From: Cohnella sp. OV330
GTDB taxonomy: Bacteria > Bacillota > Bacilli > Paenibacillales > Paenibacillaceae
NCBI RefSeq assembly: GCF_900112065.1
Contig: NZ_FOKE01000008.1
Location: 248,001-312,000, forward strand
Direction of reading: 5' to 3'
Length of the DNA stretch: 64,000 bases
Numbering within the stretch: the stretch's first letter is position 1; each line of letters starts with the position of its first letter. Under the pieces are notes generated by a model, which saw nothing but the letters and a program-made list of their open reading frames with translations, had not been told where the DNA came from and did not search any database. The translations under genes and the position numbers were made by a program. Shown here in pieces: positions 9,722-18,462 of the stretch.

Positions 9722-9807
9722 GTCCGATAACTCCCCGACGATAATGAATCCGATTCCTTTATTTTTAACACATTCGGCGTACCTGTTACATCTTGCCGGT
9801 CACATTT

Positions 9808-9820
9808 GTGCGAATTGCAC
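9808..9820. promoter_or_regulatory. Possible operator: GTGC-N5-GCAC inverted repeat
   Basis: A GTGC/GCAC dyad lies in the 230-bp region between the PucR-type gene and the divergent aminotransferase gene, with another GTGC half-site near 9852. A regulator binding here could act on both directions. The dyad is short and may be chance. Confidence 0.2.
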
Positions 9821-9951
9821 GGAACTTCTATTCGTTCAGTCTATGATTTTCGTGCAAAACGGCCATAGTCGCAATACTGGAAAAAAAGCTATCGTTAAGG
9901 CAGAACGGCGATCGAGTTAAGAGACAGCGCTGAAAAGAGGCGAAGGCAAGC

Positions 9952-11133
9952 ATGCAGTATTCATCCCGGCGGGTCGCGCAAATCCCGCCGTACGTGTTCG
10001 CGGAAATGAACAAGAAAAAAGCCCGGATGATACAGGAAGGGGTCGATGTCATCGATCTTGGCATCGGCGATCCCGACCTTCCGACGCCCCGGCCGATCGT
10101 CGACAAGTTGATCGAGGAGATGCAGGACCCGGCCAATCTGAAATATCCGAGCTTCATCGGATGCGCGGAGTTCCGCAAGGCGGTGGCGGATTTCTATGGC
10201 CGCGAGTACGGCGTCGCGCTCGATCCGGACACGGAGGTGCTCGCGCTGATCGGGTCCAAAGAGGGGATCGCCCATCTCATCCCCGCCCTGGTCGATCCCG
10301 GCGACGTAGTGCTCGTCCCCGACCCCAGCTATCCGGTGTATCGGATGGCGACGGAGATCGCGGGCGGCGAGCCGTACGGCATGCCTTTAACCGCCGAAAA
10401 CCGGTACGAGCCGCGGTTCGATACGATTCCGAAGGAGACGGCCGAGCGGGCCAAGCTGATGTTCTTGAACTATCCCGGCAATCCGACCGCCGCGACGGTC
10501 GATCTCGATTGCTTCGAACGCGCCGTCTCTTTTGGCCGGGCGCACGGTATCGCGATCGCCCACGACTCCGCCTACGGCATGGTCACCATCGGCGATTACA
10601 AGGCGCCGAGTATCTTGCAAGCGGCAGGGGCGAAGGAGATCGCGATCGAGTTCGGCTCGCTCTCGAAAACCTACAACATGACGGGCTGGCGCATCGGCTA
10701 CGCGGTCGGCAACAGCCGGCTAATCAAGTCGCTGTCCGTCATTAAGAGCAATATGGATTCCGGCCCGTTCACGCCGATCCAAAAAGCGGCCGCATTCGCC
10801 CTGAACGGCGACAAGGAAACGATCGTGGCGCATAACCGGATCTACAGAGAGCGGATGGACGTCGTGATCGAGGGCCTTGCGGCGATCGGCGTCCGGGCGG
10901 AGGCGCCGCGCGGCAGTTTTTTCATCTGGGCTAAAGTTCCGCAAGGGTATACGTCGGCGGCGTTTGCCGCGCGTGTCCTCGAAGAAGCCGGCGTGATCGT
11001 GACGCCCGGTCCGGCATTCGGACCGGCAGGAGAGGGCTACTTCCGAATATCCGTCTCGGTGCCGGGCGACCGGCTGGAAGAGGCGATGAACCGGATCCGG
11101 CACCAATTAAAATTCGATGGAGGTCAACTATGA
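9952..11133 (+). CDS. Class I/II PLP aminotransferase, LL-diaminopimelate aminotransferase (DapL)-like
   Basis: The product has 393 residues with a fold-type I aminotransferase layout. Visible motifs are YPSFIGCAEFRKAV, NYPGNPTAA (substrate loop Asn), HDSAYGMV (Asp/Tyr for PLP) and the Schiff-base lysine in SLSKTYNMTGWR near residue 236. The N-terminal SRRVAQIPPYVFAEMNKKK and overall spacing match the DapL / aspartate aminotransferase group. It overlaps the next gene (aldehyde dehydrogenase) by 4 nt, so the two form a coupled pair. Because the neighbours are a dehydrogenase and catabolic regulators rather than dap genes, a degradative transamination (for example of a lysine-derived amino acid) is more likely than lysine synthesis. 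The substrate is not proven. Confidence 0.8.
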   Translation: MQYSSRRVAQIPPYVFAEMNKKKARMIQEGVDVIDLGIGDPDLPTPRPIVDKLIEEMQDPANLKYPSFIGCAEFRKAVADFYGREYGVALDPDTEVLALIGSKEGIAHLIPALVDPGDVVLVPDPSYPVYRMATEIAGGEPYGMPLTAENRYEPRFDTIPKETAERAKLMFLNYPGNPTAATVDLDCFERAVSFGRAHGIAIAHDSAYGMVTIGDYKAPSILQAAGAKEIAIEFGSLSKTYNMTGWRIGYAVGNSRLIKSLSVIKSNMDSGPFTPIQKAAAFALNGDKETIVAHNRIYRERMDVVIEGLAAIGVRAEAPRGSFFIWAKVPQGYTSAAFAARVLEEAGVIVTPGPAFGPAGEGYFRISVSVPGDRLEEAMNRIRHQLKFDGGQL

Positions 11134-12611
11134 AAAAAGTGTTGAACTATATTAACGGCAAATGGACGGAATCGGCGACGGGGAAATTTCTGCCGGTCAT
11201 CAATCCCGCGACAGGGGAAACGCTCGCAGAAGTGACGCAATCCGCAGCGGAGGAAGTCGATCTGGCCGTACAGGCGGCCGTCGCCGCGCAAAAATCCTGG
11301 CGCCTCGTACCGGCGCCGGAGCGGGCGGAAGCGCTGTACAAGGTCGCGCATTTGCTGAAGGCGCGCAAGGAAGAACTGGCGCAAATTTTGACGAGCGAAA
11401 TGGGTAAGGTCATCGACGAAGGACGAGGCGAGGTTCAGGAAGCGATCGACATGGCCTATTATATGGCCGGCGAAGGCAGACGCCTGTTCGGCGATACGGT
11501 GCCGTCCGAGCTTCGCAACAAGTTCGCGATGAGCGTCCGCGTGCCCGTAGGCGTCGCGGGGCTGATCACGCCCTGGAACTTCCCGATCGCGATCGCGTCC
11601 TGGAAGTCGCTGCCCGCGCTCGTCGCCGGCAATGCCGTCGTCTGGAAGCCGGCTTCCGAGACGCCGATGATCGCAGCCGAATTCGTCAAAGTATATGAAG
11701 AGGCCGGTCTGCCGGCAGGCTTGGTGAATCTCGTCAACGGCTCCGGCAGCGTAGTAGGCAATGCGATGGTCGAGCATCCGGGCATCGATCTGATCTCCTT
11801 CACGGGCTCTAACGAAGTCGGCAAACGGATCAACGCCCAAGCAGGCGCGCTGCTGAAAAGAACGTCATTGGAGATGGGCGGCAAAAACGCGGTGATCGTC
11901 ATGGACGACGCGGATCTCGACCTGGCGGTGGACGGCATCTTGTGGAGCGCCTTCGGAACGAGCGGGCAGCGGTGCACGGCCTGCAGCCGGGTCATCGCGC
12001 ACGAATCGGTCAAGGCCGAGCTGGAGGGCAAACTGCTGTCGCGGATGGAGCAGCTCAAGCTCGGCAACGGTCTCGACGCTGCCGTGCAAGTCGGGCCGGT
12101 CATCAATCGCGCTTCGCTGGACCGCATCGATTCGTATGTGCGAATCGGCAAGGAAGAAGGCGCGAGGCTGCTCGGCGGAGGCAGGCCGGCAACGGAGGGC
12201 GGCCTGGCGGATGGCAGCTTTTACGAGCCGACGCTGTTTACGGACGTGAAGCCGGACATGCGAATCGCCATGGAGGAAATCTTCGGGCCGGTCGTATCGA
12301 TCATTCCGGTCGGGAGCCTCGAAGAAGCGATCGAAGTGAACAACCGCGTTGAATTCGGCCTGTCCAGCTCGATTTTCACCCGCGACATCAACCGCGCCTA
12401 TCAAGCGATGCGCGATCTGGACACGGGGATCGTCTACGTTAACGCAGGCACGTCCGGCGCCGAGATTCACCTGCCCTTCGGCGGTACCAAAGGGACGGGA
12501 AACGGGCATCGCGACTCCGGCGTCGCTTCGCTCGACGTGTACACGGAGTGGAAGTCCATCTATGTCGACTACAGCGGCAAGCTGCAGCGCGCGCAGATCG
12601 ACAATTATTAA
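11130..12611 (+). CDS. NAD(P)-dependent aldehyde dehydrogenase
   Basis: The product has 493 residues and is a full-length ALDH superfamily member. Motifs are ITPWNFPIAI (cofactor), SFTGSNEVGKRI, the general-base Glu in LEMGGKNAVIV and the catalytic Cys in GTSGQRCTACS near residue 285. The C-terminal loop reads SGAEIHLPFGGTKGTGNG. It oxidises an aldehyde to a carboxylate. Start overlap with the aminotransferase gene (4 nt) means the pair likely acts in sequence, transaminating an amine or amino acid and then oxidising the semialdehyde. Candidate substrates are aminoadipate or glutarate semialdehydes. Its stop overlaps the stop of the convergent CdaR-type gene by 4 nt. Confidence 0.9.
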   Translation: MKKVLNYINGKWTESATGKFLPVINPATGETLAEVTQSAAEEVDLAVQAAVAAQKSWRLVPAPERAEALYKVAHLLKARKEELAQILTSEMGKVIDEGRGEVQEAIDMAYYMAGEGRRLFGDTVPSELRNKFAMSVRVPVGVAGLITPWNFPIAIASWKSLPALVAGNAVVWKPASETPMIAAEFVKVYEEAGLPAGLVNLVNGSGSVVGNAMVEHPGIDLISFTGSNEVGKRINAQAGALLKRTSLEMGGKNAVIVMDDADLDLAVDGILWSAFGTSGQRCTACSRVIAHESVKAELEGKLLSRMEQLKLGNGLDAAVQVGPVINRASLDRIDSYVRIGKEEGARLLGGGRPATEGGLADGSFYEPTLFTDVKPDMRIAMEEIFGPVVSIIPVGSLEEAIEVNNRVEFGLSSSIFTRDINRAYQAMRDLDTGIVYVNAGTSGAEIHLPFGGTKGTGNGHRDSGVASLDVYTEWKSIYVDYSGKLQRAQIDNY

Positions 12612-13795
12612 TCCCGCGCGTTGCGAAGGGCAATATACAGCAGCAGACTATGCTCGAACGTGGAGAGATCGAGACCGGTCAGCTCCGACAGCTTGTCCAG
12701 GCGATAGTTCAGCGAATTGCGGTGGATGAACAACGTTCGGGCGGTCTCGCTCAGATTCAGGTTGCACCTGCAGTAGGCCAGAAACGTCGCGGACAACGTC
12801 TCGTAATTGGCATGTTCGCGCAGCGCGCGCAGCATGCCCGCGAATTGGTCCGTGACGGACGGCGTCAATTCCTTCGTTAACAGCTCCAAGATGATCTCCC
12901 AATCGTTGTAATGATAGAATGGATTGGAAGACGGGGTTCGTTTCCCGATTTTTAAGGTCCGGACAGCGTTCTCGTAGGAGTGCTTGATGCCGGCTGCGCC
13001 GAACATGACGTTGCCCAGCGCGACGGAAGCGCCGGCCTGATGCCTGTCCCGAAGAAATTGATTGAGCTTGCGCATTCGCTGCTCGGTCTTCCCGGCGAGC
13101 AGCTCCTGCTCGTGGGGCTGGACGGCCTTCAGCACGATCAGCTGTTCGAGATTGAGCAGCGAGAAGATGTCCTGCCGGTGGTCGACGAACAGATGCTTGA
13201 CCTGCTCGATCAGATCCTTTTGAAAATAGGGGAACGCCTTTTTGTCCAAGCTGCCGTCCCTGCCCGGCAACTGCAGCGAGAGCAAATCCAGCTCGATCAC
13301 GATACATGCGCGATCGAGATCGAATCGGTAGCCGAGCATCCGCCCGTATTCGATCATCGTATCGGACTCGTCGTCCGGGCTTGTGAACAGCAGATACTGG
13401 ACCAACGTATCGAGCGCCTTCGTTTCCAGCGCGGACGTTTCCTTTTTAAACGATTCATGGAACATCAGCTCGACGTGGCTCTTCACCAGCTGGACGTACT
13501 TCTTGATCGAGTCCGGCTCGCCGGCGATGCCGAGCACGCCGATGACCGCATCGTTCAGCAAAATCGGCGTGGCGATGCCCGGCAGCACGTTGTCGAGCGC
13601 TTTGACGTCGCCGGGCTCGTACGAGATCGTCCGGTTTTTGCGCAGGACGTCGATGGAAGCGATGTGAAGGCTGCCCAAGCGGCCGCGGTCGGTCGAGCCG
13701 ATGATCGTCCCTTTGTCGTCCGTGATGATGATGGGATATTCGATGATCTCGCTCGTTTGATCGACGATCGTCTGCGCGATCTGGTCTAGGATCAT
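12608..13795 (-). CDS. CdaR-family (sugar-diacid-type) transcriptional regulator
   Basis: The product has 395 residues. Residues 1-135 match the putative sugar diacid recognition domain (QTIVDQTSEIIEYPIIITDD and GIATPILLNDAVIGVLGIAG). The C-terminus has the PucR-type helix-turn-helix (NLSETARTLFIHRNSLNYRL). CdaR-like activators usually sense small hydroxy- or dicarboxylic acids and control neighbouring catabolic genes. It lies between two plus-strand gene pairs, converges on the aldehyde dehydrogenase and diverges from the 2-hydroxyacid dehydrogenase gene with an 85-bp gap that should hold both promoters. A hydroxyacid or oxoacid intermediate of the pathway is a reasonable inducer guess. Confidence 0.85.
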   Translation of the reverse strand: MILDQIAQTIVDQTSEIIEYPIIITDDKGTIIGSTDRGRLGSLHIASIDVLRKNRTISYEPGDVKALDNVLPGIATPILLNDAVIGVLGIAGEPDSIKKYVQLVKSHVELMFHESFKKETSALETKALDTLVQYLLFTSPDDESDTMIEYGRMLGYRFDLDRACIVIELDLLSLQLPGRDGSLDKKAFPYFQKDLIEQVKHLFVDHRQDIFSLLNLEQLIVLKAVQPHEQELLAGKTEQRMRKLNQFLRDRHQAGASVALGNVMFGAAGIKHSYENAVRTLKIGKRTPSSNPFYHYNDWEIILELLTKELTPSVTDQFAGMLRALREHANYETLSATFLAYCRCNLNLSETARTLFIHRNSLNYRLDKLSELTGLDLSTFEHSLLLYIALRNARD

Positions 13796-13880
13796 GCTTG
13801 TATCGCTCCTGGCGGAAGTCGTATTTGGAGCCCATTATAGCATGATTATGGCAGGCGCAGGGCGGGAAAGGAGCCAAGGA

Positions 13881-14867
13881 ATGACAAAACCGAAAGTATT
13901 GCAGATTCTATCGATGTACCACGAACAGGGAGAAATCGTCCTCCGGGAAGGCGCGGAGGTCGTGCGAACGGACCGGTACGACATCCCCCATTTATGCGAG
14001 CTGGCCAAAGGCGTGGACGGCATTGTCCTGCGCGCCCCCGCGCGAATCACGCGCGAAGTGATCGACGAGAACCCGAAGCTGCGCGTCATATCCGGCGCCG
14101 GCGTCGGCCTCGACAATATCGATGTCGCTTACGCGACGGCGCATGGCATTCCCGTGCTTCATGCGCCTTCCGTCAACCGGGTGTCGACCGCCGAGCATGC
14201 CATCGCGCTCATGCTGGCGCTCGGCAAGTCGGTCGTTCGGCTGCACGGCGAAATGAGCAGGGGCAACTTCGCTTCGCGGAGCGTCATCCCGACATTCGAA
14301 CTGAAGGGGAAAAAAGCGGGCTTGATCGGCTTCGGCCAGATCGCGCGGGAAGCGGCAAAGCGACTGCGGTTCGGCTTCGAGATGGACGTTACCGCATGGG
14401 TCAGAGAGAAGGATCAAGAGAAGGTTCGTATCGCCGGCGAGCTTGGCGTCTTGCTGACGACGCGGATCGAAGATATTTTCGAATCGGGCGACTACGTATC
14501 CGTTCATGTGCCGCTCAACGATCGGACGAGGCATTTAATCGATTATCGGTTATTGGCCAGCATGAAGCCGACCGCTTATTTCATTAATACGGCCCGCGGG
14601 GCGGTCGTAAACCAGACGGATTTATATGCGGTTTTGCAAGAAGGGAGAATCGCGGGCGCTGGACTCGACGTGTTCGATCCGGAGCCGCCCAGCTCGGAGC
14701 TGCCGCTGCTCTCGCTGCCGAACGTAATCGTTACGCCGCACGTCGGGGGGACAACGGTCGAGTGCAACTTGATCACGTCGACGACCGTCGCCGCCAACGT
14801 CATTCGCGCGCTGCGCGGCGAGACGCCCGAATATATCGGAAATCCGGAAGTGCTGGGAAGACGATAG
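13881..14867 (+). CDS. D-2-hydroxyacid dehydrogenase (phosphoglycerate dehydrogenase family)
   Basis: The product has 328 residues from the ATG at 13881, which follows AAAGGAGCCAAGGA; an open extension to 13794 has no better start. The Rossmann motif is GLIGFGQIAREAAKRL (near 148). The catalytic Arg lies in NTARGAVV, the Glu in DVFDPEPP and the His in TPHVGG. It lacks the C-terminal ACT regulatory domain of serine-pathway SerA enzymes, so a catabolic hydroxyacid/oxoacid reductase role is likelier. It is followed after 45 nt by the lysine-dehydrogenase-like gene and preceded by the divergent CdaR-type regulator. Confidence 0.88.
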   Translation: MTKPKVLQILSMYHEQGEIVLREGAEVVRTDRYDIPHLCELAKGVDGIVLRAPARITREVIDENPKLRVISGAGVGLDNIDVAYATAHGIPVLHAPSVNRVSTAEHAIALMLALGKSVVRLHGEMSRGNFASRSVIPTFELKGKKAGLIGFGQIAREAAKRLRFGFEMDVTAWVREKDQEKVRIAGELGVLLTTRIEDIFESGDYVSVHVPLNDRTRHLIDYRLLASMKPTAYFINTARGAVVNQTDLYAVLQEGRIAGAGLDVFDPEPPSSELPLLSLPNVIVTPHVGGTTVECNLITSTTVAANVIRALRGETPEYIGNPEVLGRR

Positions 14868-14912
14868 GCTTGGTAAACGTTATAAGGCGCTAGCGCTAAA
14901 GGAGGAAATGCG

Positions 14913-16064
14913 ATGCGAGTCGTCGTATTGGGAACGGGAATGATCGGCAGCGTCATCGTGCAAGAACTCGGCGGCGTCGCTTCGATCGACGAGGTCGTCG
15001 CCGTGGATGCCGTATCCGCGAGCGTGGAGCGATGCGTGGCCGGAGCGAATTCGACTAAAGTGACAGGCAGGACGGACGCGCTGGACGATTACGATCGCGT
15101 AGTCGAGCTCCTGGCCGGTGCGGACATCGCGGTCTCTTGTTTGCCGCACGGCCTCAGCATGCTGGCGATCAAGGCGGCGATCGCCGCGCGGTGTCACTTG
15201 ATCGATCTCGTAGGTTCGAAGTACGAGGAGAAAGCCGAATTAAACGAGCAGGCGCTCGAAGCCGGCGTACTGATCGTGCCGGGCGCCGGCGTAGCGCCGG
15301 GCATCGCGAACTTCTTGGCGGCGCGCGGCATCGAGCTGCTCGACGAGGCGGACGAAGCGGTCATGCTGTGCGGGGGGCTGCCGCGTCATCCGCTGCCGCC
15401 GCTCTGGTACCAGGTCGTCTTCCGGCTCGAAAGCCTGCTCGGACTCTGCACGAAGCCCGCATTGGCCGTTGAAGACGGAGAGCTCGTCAAGCTGCCGCCG
15501 CTGACGCGCTTGGAGCGGCTTTCGTTCCCGGAGCCCGTAGGCGAATGCGAAGCGGTCGTCACGGACGCTCACAGCACGGCGTATACGCTGCGCTCGAAAG
15601 TGAAGCGGCTGTACGAAAAAACCGTGCGCTACAAAGGCCATTGGGAGAAAATGAGCGTGCTCGCCGAGCTCGGCTTTCTGGACGAGACGCCGATCGACGT
15701 GGACGGTACGCTCGTCTCTCCGCAGCGGGTGGCGATTCCATTGCTGGAGCGGAAGATGAAAGGCGGCTCGAACGAAGACATGACCGTGCTTCGCGTCACG
15801 GTGACGGGTACCCGCGGCGGGAAACGAACGAAGCTCGAATGGGAAATGGTAGACGCGTACGACAGCGACCGGCGGATCACGTCGATGGCGAAAACGACCG
15901 GCTTTCCGGCCATTTTGCTCACGGAATGGATGTCCGAAGGAAGATTGGACATCCGCGGCGTGAAGGCGATTGAGGACGTTGTCATCGGCCGGCACTTCGA
16001 TCCGTTCGTACGGGAGCTGCGGGACAGAGGAATCGCGATCTCTTTTAGGGAAGAGATTGGCTGA
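14913..16064 (+). CDS. Saccharopine dehydrogenase-fold protein resembling lysine 6-dehydrogenase
   Basis: The product has 383 residues with an AAAGGAGG ribosome binding site. The N-terminus is a Rossmann NAD(P) site (VVVLGTGMIGSVIV). The segments PGAGVAPGIANFLAARG, CGGLPRHPLPPLWY, RYKGHWEKMSVL and TSMAKTTGFPAILLTEW follow the layout I recall for Geobacillus L-lysine 6-dehydrogenase (about 385 residues). That enzyme oxidises lysine to the aminoadipate semialdehyde/piperideine carboxylate. It sits between the hydroxyacid dehydrogenase and a transporter gene (19-nt gap), with an aminotransferase and aldehyde dehydrogenase nearby. That set would make a coherent lysine breakdown route. The fold is sure; the substrate is inferred, and other oxidoreductases of this fold remain possible. 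Confidence 0.8.
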   Translation: MRVVVLGTGMIGSVIVQELGGVASIDEVVAVDAVSASVERCVAGANSTKVTGRTDALDDYDRVVELLAGADIAVSCLPHGLSMLAIKAAIAARCHLIDLVGSKYEEKAELNEQALEAGVLIVPGAGVAPGIANFLAARGIELLDEADEAVMLCGGLPRHPLPPLWYQVVFRLESLLGLCTKPALAVEDGELVKLPPLTRLERLSFPEPVGECEAVVTDAHSTAYTLRSKVKRLYEKTVRYKGHWEKMSVLAELGFLDETPIDVDGTLVSPQRVAIPLLERKMKGGSNEDMTVLRVTVTGTRGGKRTKLEWEMVDAYDSDRRITSMAKTTGFPAILLTEWMSEGRLDIRGVKAIEDVVIGRHFDPFVRELRDRGIAISFREEIG

Positions 16065-16083
16065 AGAAAGCGAGCGGACGACG

Positions 16084-17490
16084 ATGACATCCGCCATCCG
16101 GACGGCAATGGAGAGGGCGATTCTATTCTCCACTGCCGCCGTTTTTATCGTAGAGCAACTAACGAACACCGGGTCGCTGACTTATATGATCGGCGGGCTT
16201 GTTTTTGTTGCGATCTTCTTGCGGCTGCCCAGTCTGAAAGGGATGACGTTCTGGCTTACCGCCGTTTTTTCGTTTGCCGGCATCGTCCTTTTGTCGATGC
16301 GGGCTGCGGAAGCAAAGGTATGGTTCGAGGCGGCCGGCGCGAACGTGACGATCGTGACGCTGTTCCTGTTCGCGCCCTTATTCGGCATACCCGTTCGGCT
16401 ACCGGCGTACGTCAATTCGCTGAAGCGGTTCTATGAAGCAAATTTTCGCAGCTCGACCGCGCTGTTTGTCGGAACGCAGCTATTAACGCTAATATTGTGC
16501 GTATTCATAAATGTTGGTTCGATCCCCGTCGTTTATCAGATGGTCTTCGTCAGACCGCGCCCAGGCATGAGCCTGCTCCTGGCGAATGCAATGAACCGCG
16601 GCTTCGCCGGAGCCATTCTTTGGTCGCCGTACTTTGCCGCCATGACACTGGTGACGACGGCCTTGCAAGTGTCTTGGTCGTCGGTTCTGCCGCATATGCT
16701 CGTGCTGGCTATCATGAGCTTGTGCATCAGTCTGGCCGTAGATTTTCGGCAGCTGCACAGCGCGGAAGCAGGGCTTGCCGAGCCTCCCGCGCAGCTTCTT
16801 CCTAAGGATAAGGAGGCGTTCTCCTCCAAGGCGGAAAAGAAGGGGCAACGCGCAGCTTTTCCTTACGGACTCGGGGTATACTTAATCGCTTCGATGGCGG
16901 TCGTATTCATATTGGAACGGCTGCTCGACTTGCCGATGGTACTCATCATCTGCCTATCGGCACTTCTTTTTCCGCTGCTCTGGTGTCTGGCTTCAGGAAA
17001 GGCTTCGTTCTACAGGCAAGGCGTCCATCATCACGTGACGGCCACGCTGCCCGCGCTCCAAAAGGAAATCGCGCTGTTTTTATCCGCGGGCTTTTTCAGC
17101 GGCGCCATCGGCGTCTGGCAGATCGGAACCGCCGTGCCGGCGATTCTCGACAAAATCCCGTTGCTGCCTGTGCCTGTTCTATTTTCCATGCTGACCGTCG
17201 TGCTGATCGTAGGCACGTCTGCGCTCGGCATTCATCCAATCGTCCTCGTGACGATCCTCGCCGGCGGCATCGACCCGGCCGCCATGCAGATGAGCCCGGA
17301 TCAATTCGCGGTGTTGCTTCTGGGCAGTTGGGCTATATCCAATCCCGTATCGCCGGCTTCGGCCGTGAACAACCTGCTGGCGGGTCTGCTTAAGCGTTCG
17401 GTGTTCGAGCTCGCGTCGCCGAATTACAAGTTTGCCGTCTGCATGGGCGGCGTATTGTTCTTATATCTCACGATCGCCTTATTCCGGTAA
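16084..17490 (+). CDS. Multi-pass membrane transporter of unassigned substrate
   Basis: The product has 468 residues from the ATG at 16084; the Shine-Dalgarno sequence is weak, consistent with coupling to the gene ending 19 nt upstream. It has about 12-13 hydrophobic segments, including a helical-hairpin-like stretch near the end (GSWAISNPVSPASAVNNLLAG). That kind of loop occurs in ion-transporter-superfamily carriers, but I do not recognise a precise family. A hydrophilic loop near residues 215-250 (KDKEAFSSKAEKKGQR) divides two similar-sized halves. Position at the end of the probable lysine or hydroxyacid operon suggests uptake or efflux of the pathway substrate. Confidence 0.7.
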   Translation: MTSAIRTAMERAILFSTAAVFIVEQLTNTGSLTYMIGGLVFVAIFLRLPSLKGMTFWLTAVFSFAGIVLLSMRAAEAKVWFEAAGANVTIVTLFLFAPLFGIPVRLPAYVNSLKRFYEANFRSSTALFVGTQLLTLILCVFINVGSIPVVYQMVFVRPRPGMSLLLANAMNRGFAGAILWSPYFAAMTLVTTALQVSWSSVLPHMLVLAIMSLCISLAVDFRQLHSAEAGLAEPPAQLLPKDKEAFSSKAEKKGQRAAFPYGLGVYLIASMAVVFILERLLDLPMVLIICLSALLFPLLWCLASGKASFYRQGVHHHVTATLPALQKEIALFLSAGFFSGAIGVWQIGTAVPAILDKIPLLPVPVLFSMLTVVLIVGTSALGIHPIVLVTILAGGIDPAAMQMSPDQFAVLLLGSWAISNPVSPASAVNNLLAGLLKRSVFELASPNYKFAVCMGGVLFLYLTIALFR

Positions 17491-17573
17491 ATCGTACGTT
17501 TTGCAATTCGCGAGAAGCTTGTATAATAAATAACTGTCAACGATAAGCGTCTCTCGACGGGAGGAGCCGGCGA

Positions 17574-18281
17574 ATGGACCTGGGTACGGCCATGCAGGAA
17601 CTGGAAGCGCTGGGCAAGGAACGACTGAAAAAAATGTACATGTCGAACGGGGCGCACGAGCCGGTTTTCGGCGTCGCGACGGGCGAGATGAAGCCCCTTT
17701 TCAAAAAAATCAAAATCAATCAGCCGCTGGCCGAGCAGTTATATGCGACGGGTAACTACGACGCGATGTACTTCGCCGGCATCATCGCCGATCCGAAGGC
17801 GATGACGGCGGCCGACTTTGACCGCTGGATCGATTCGGCTTATTTTTATATGCTGTCCGACTTCGTCGTCGCCGTCACCTTGGCGGAAGCGCCGATCGCG
17901 CAGGACGTCTCCGACGCGTGGATCGCAAGCGGCGACGAGCTAAAAATGTCGGCTGGCTGGAACTGCTATTGCTGGCAGATCGGAAATCAGCCGGATAGCG
18001 CTTTTTCGGAGCAAAAGCTTTCGGACATGCTCGATGATGTCGCCAAATCGATTCATGCCGCGCCGGAACGAACGAAATACGCGATGAATCAATTCATTTA
18101 CACGGTTGGCATCTCTTATTTGCCGCTCCACGCCAAAGCGACGGAAACGGCGCTAGCCGTCGGCCCGGTCGAAGTGAACGGAACCAAAGGCAAAAGCAAG
18201 TTTTTGAACGCTGCCGAAACGATACGCAAGGCGGTCGAGAAAAACCAGATCGGCTTTAAACGCAAGCATGTCAGGTGTTGA
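17574..18281 (+). CDS. DNA alkylation repair protein, AlkD-like HEAT-repeat glycosylase
   Basis: The product has 235 residues, alpha-helical throughout, with an ATG preceded by GGGAGGAG. The sequence MQELEALGKERLKKMYMSNG, GVATGEMKPLFKKIKI and the later YDAMYFAGIIADPKAM, WNCYCWQIGNQ segments match the DNA alkylation repair (AlkD/AlkC) HEAT-like family. Those proteins excise N3- and N7-alkylated purines by recognising DNA backbone distortion. It is monocistronic, with its own terminator. Some family members lack glycosylase activity, so catalysis is not certain. Confidence 0.8.
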   Translation: MDLGTAMQELEALGKERLKKMYMSNGAHEPVFGVATGEMKPLFKKIKINQPLAEQLYATGNYDAMYFAGIIADPKAMTAADFDRWIDSAYFYMLSDFVVAVTLAEAPIAQDVSDAWIASGDELKMSAGWNCYCWQIGNQPDSAFSEQKLSDMLDDVAKSIHAAPERTKYAMNQFIYTVGISYLPLHAKATETALAVGPVEVNGTKGKSKFLNAAETIRKAVEKNQIGFKRKHVRC

Positions 18282-18306
18282 AATGGATTTTCAAACGTCA
18301 TAGGTT

Positions 18307-18336
18307 AAACCGTCCCGACCTTGGTACGGTTTTTTT
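18307..18336 (+). terminator. Rho-independent terminator after the AlkD-like gene
   Basis: A stem AAACCGT / ACGGTTT is followed by a run of T residues about 25 nt past the stop codon at 18281. Confidence 0.75.
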
Positions 18337-18462
18337 CATGTTTACTCAGGCCTCGCCGACTCGTAAAGATATAACCGGTTTATATATCCTTCGTTAGATG
18401 GGGAGCGCGGCAAAAACCGTTATGATCGATGAGGATTAAAAACCTTTTAAAGGAGTGGCATG

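Noticed and set aside
18367..18387. Near-palindrome ATAACCGGTTTAT upstream of the first PPC gene as an operator
   Set aside because: One half is a base short and no regulator gene lies nearby, so the support is too thin.
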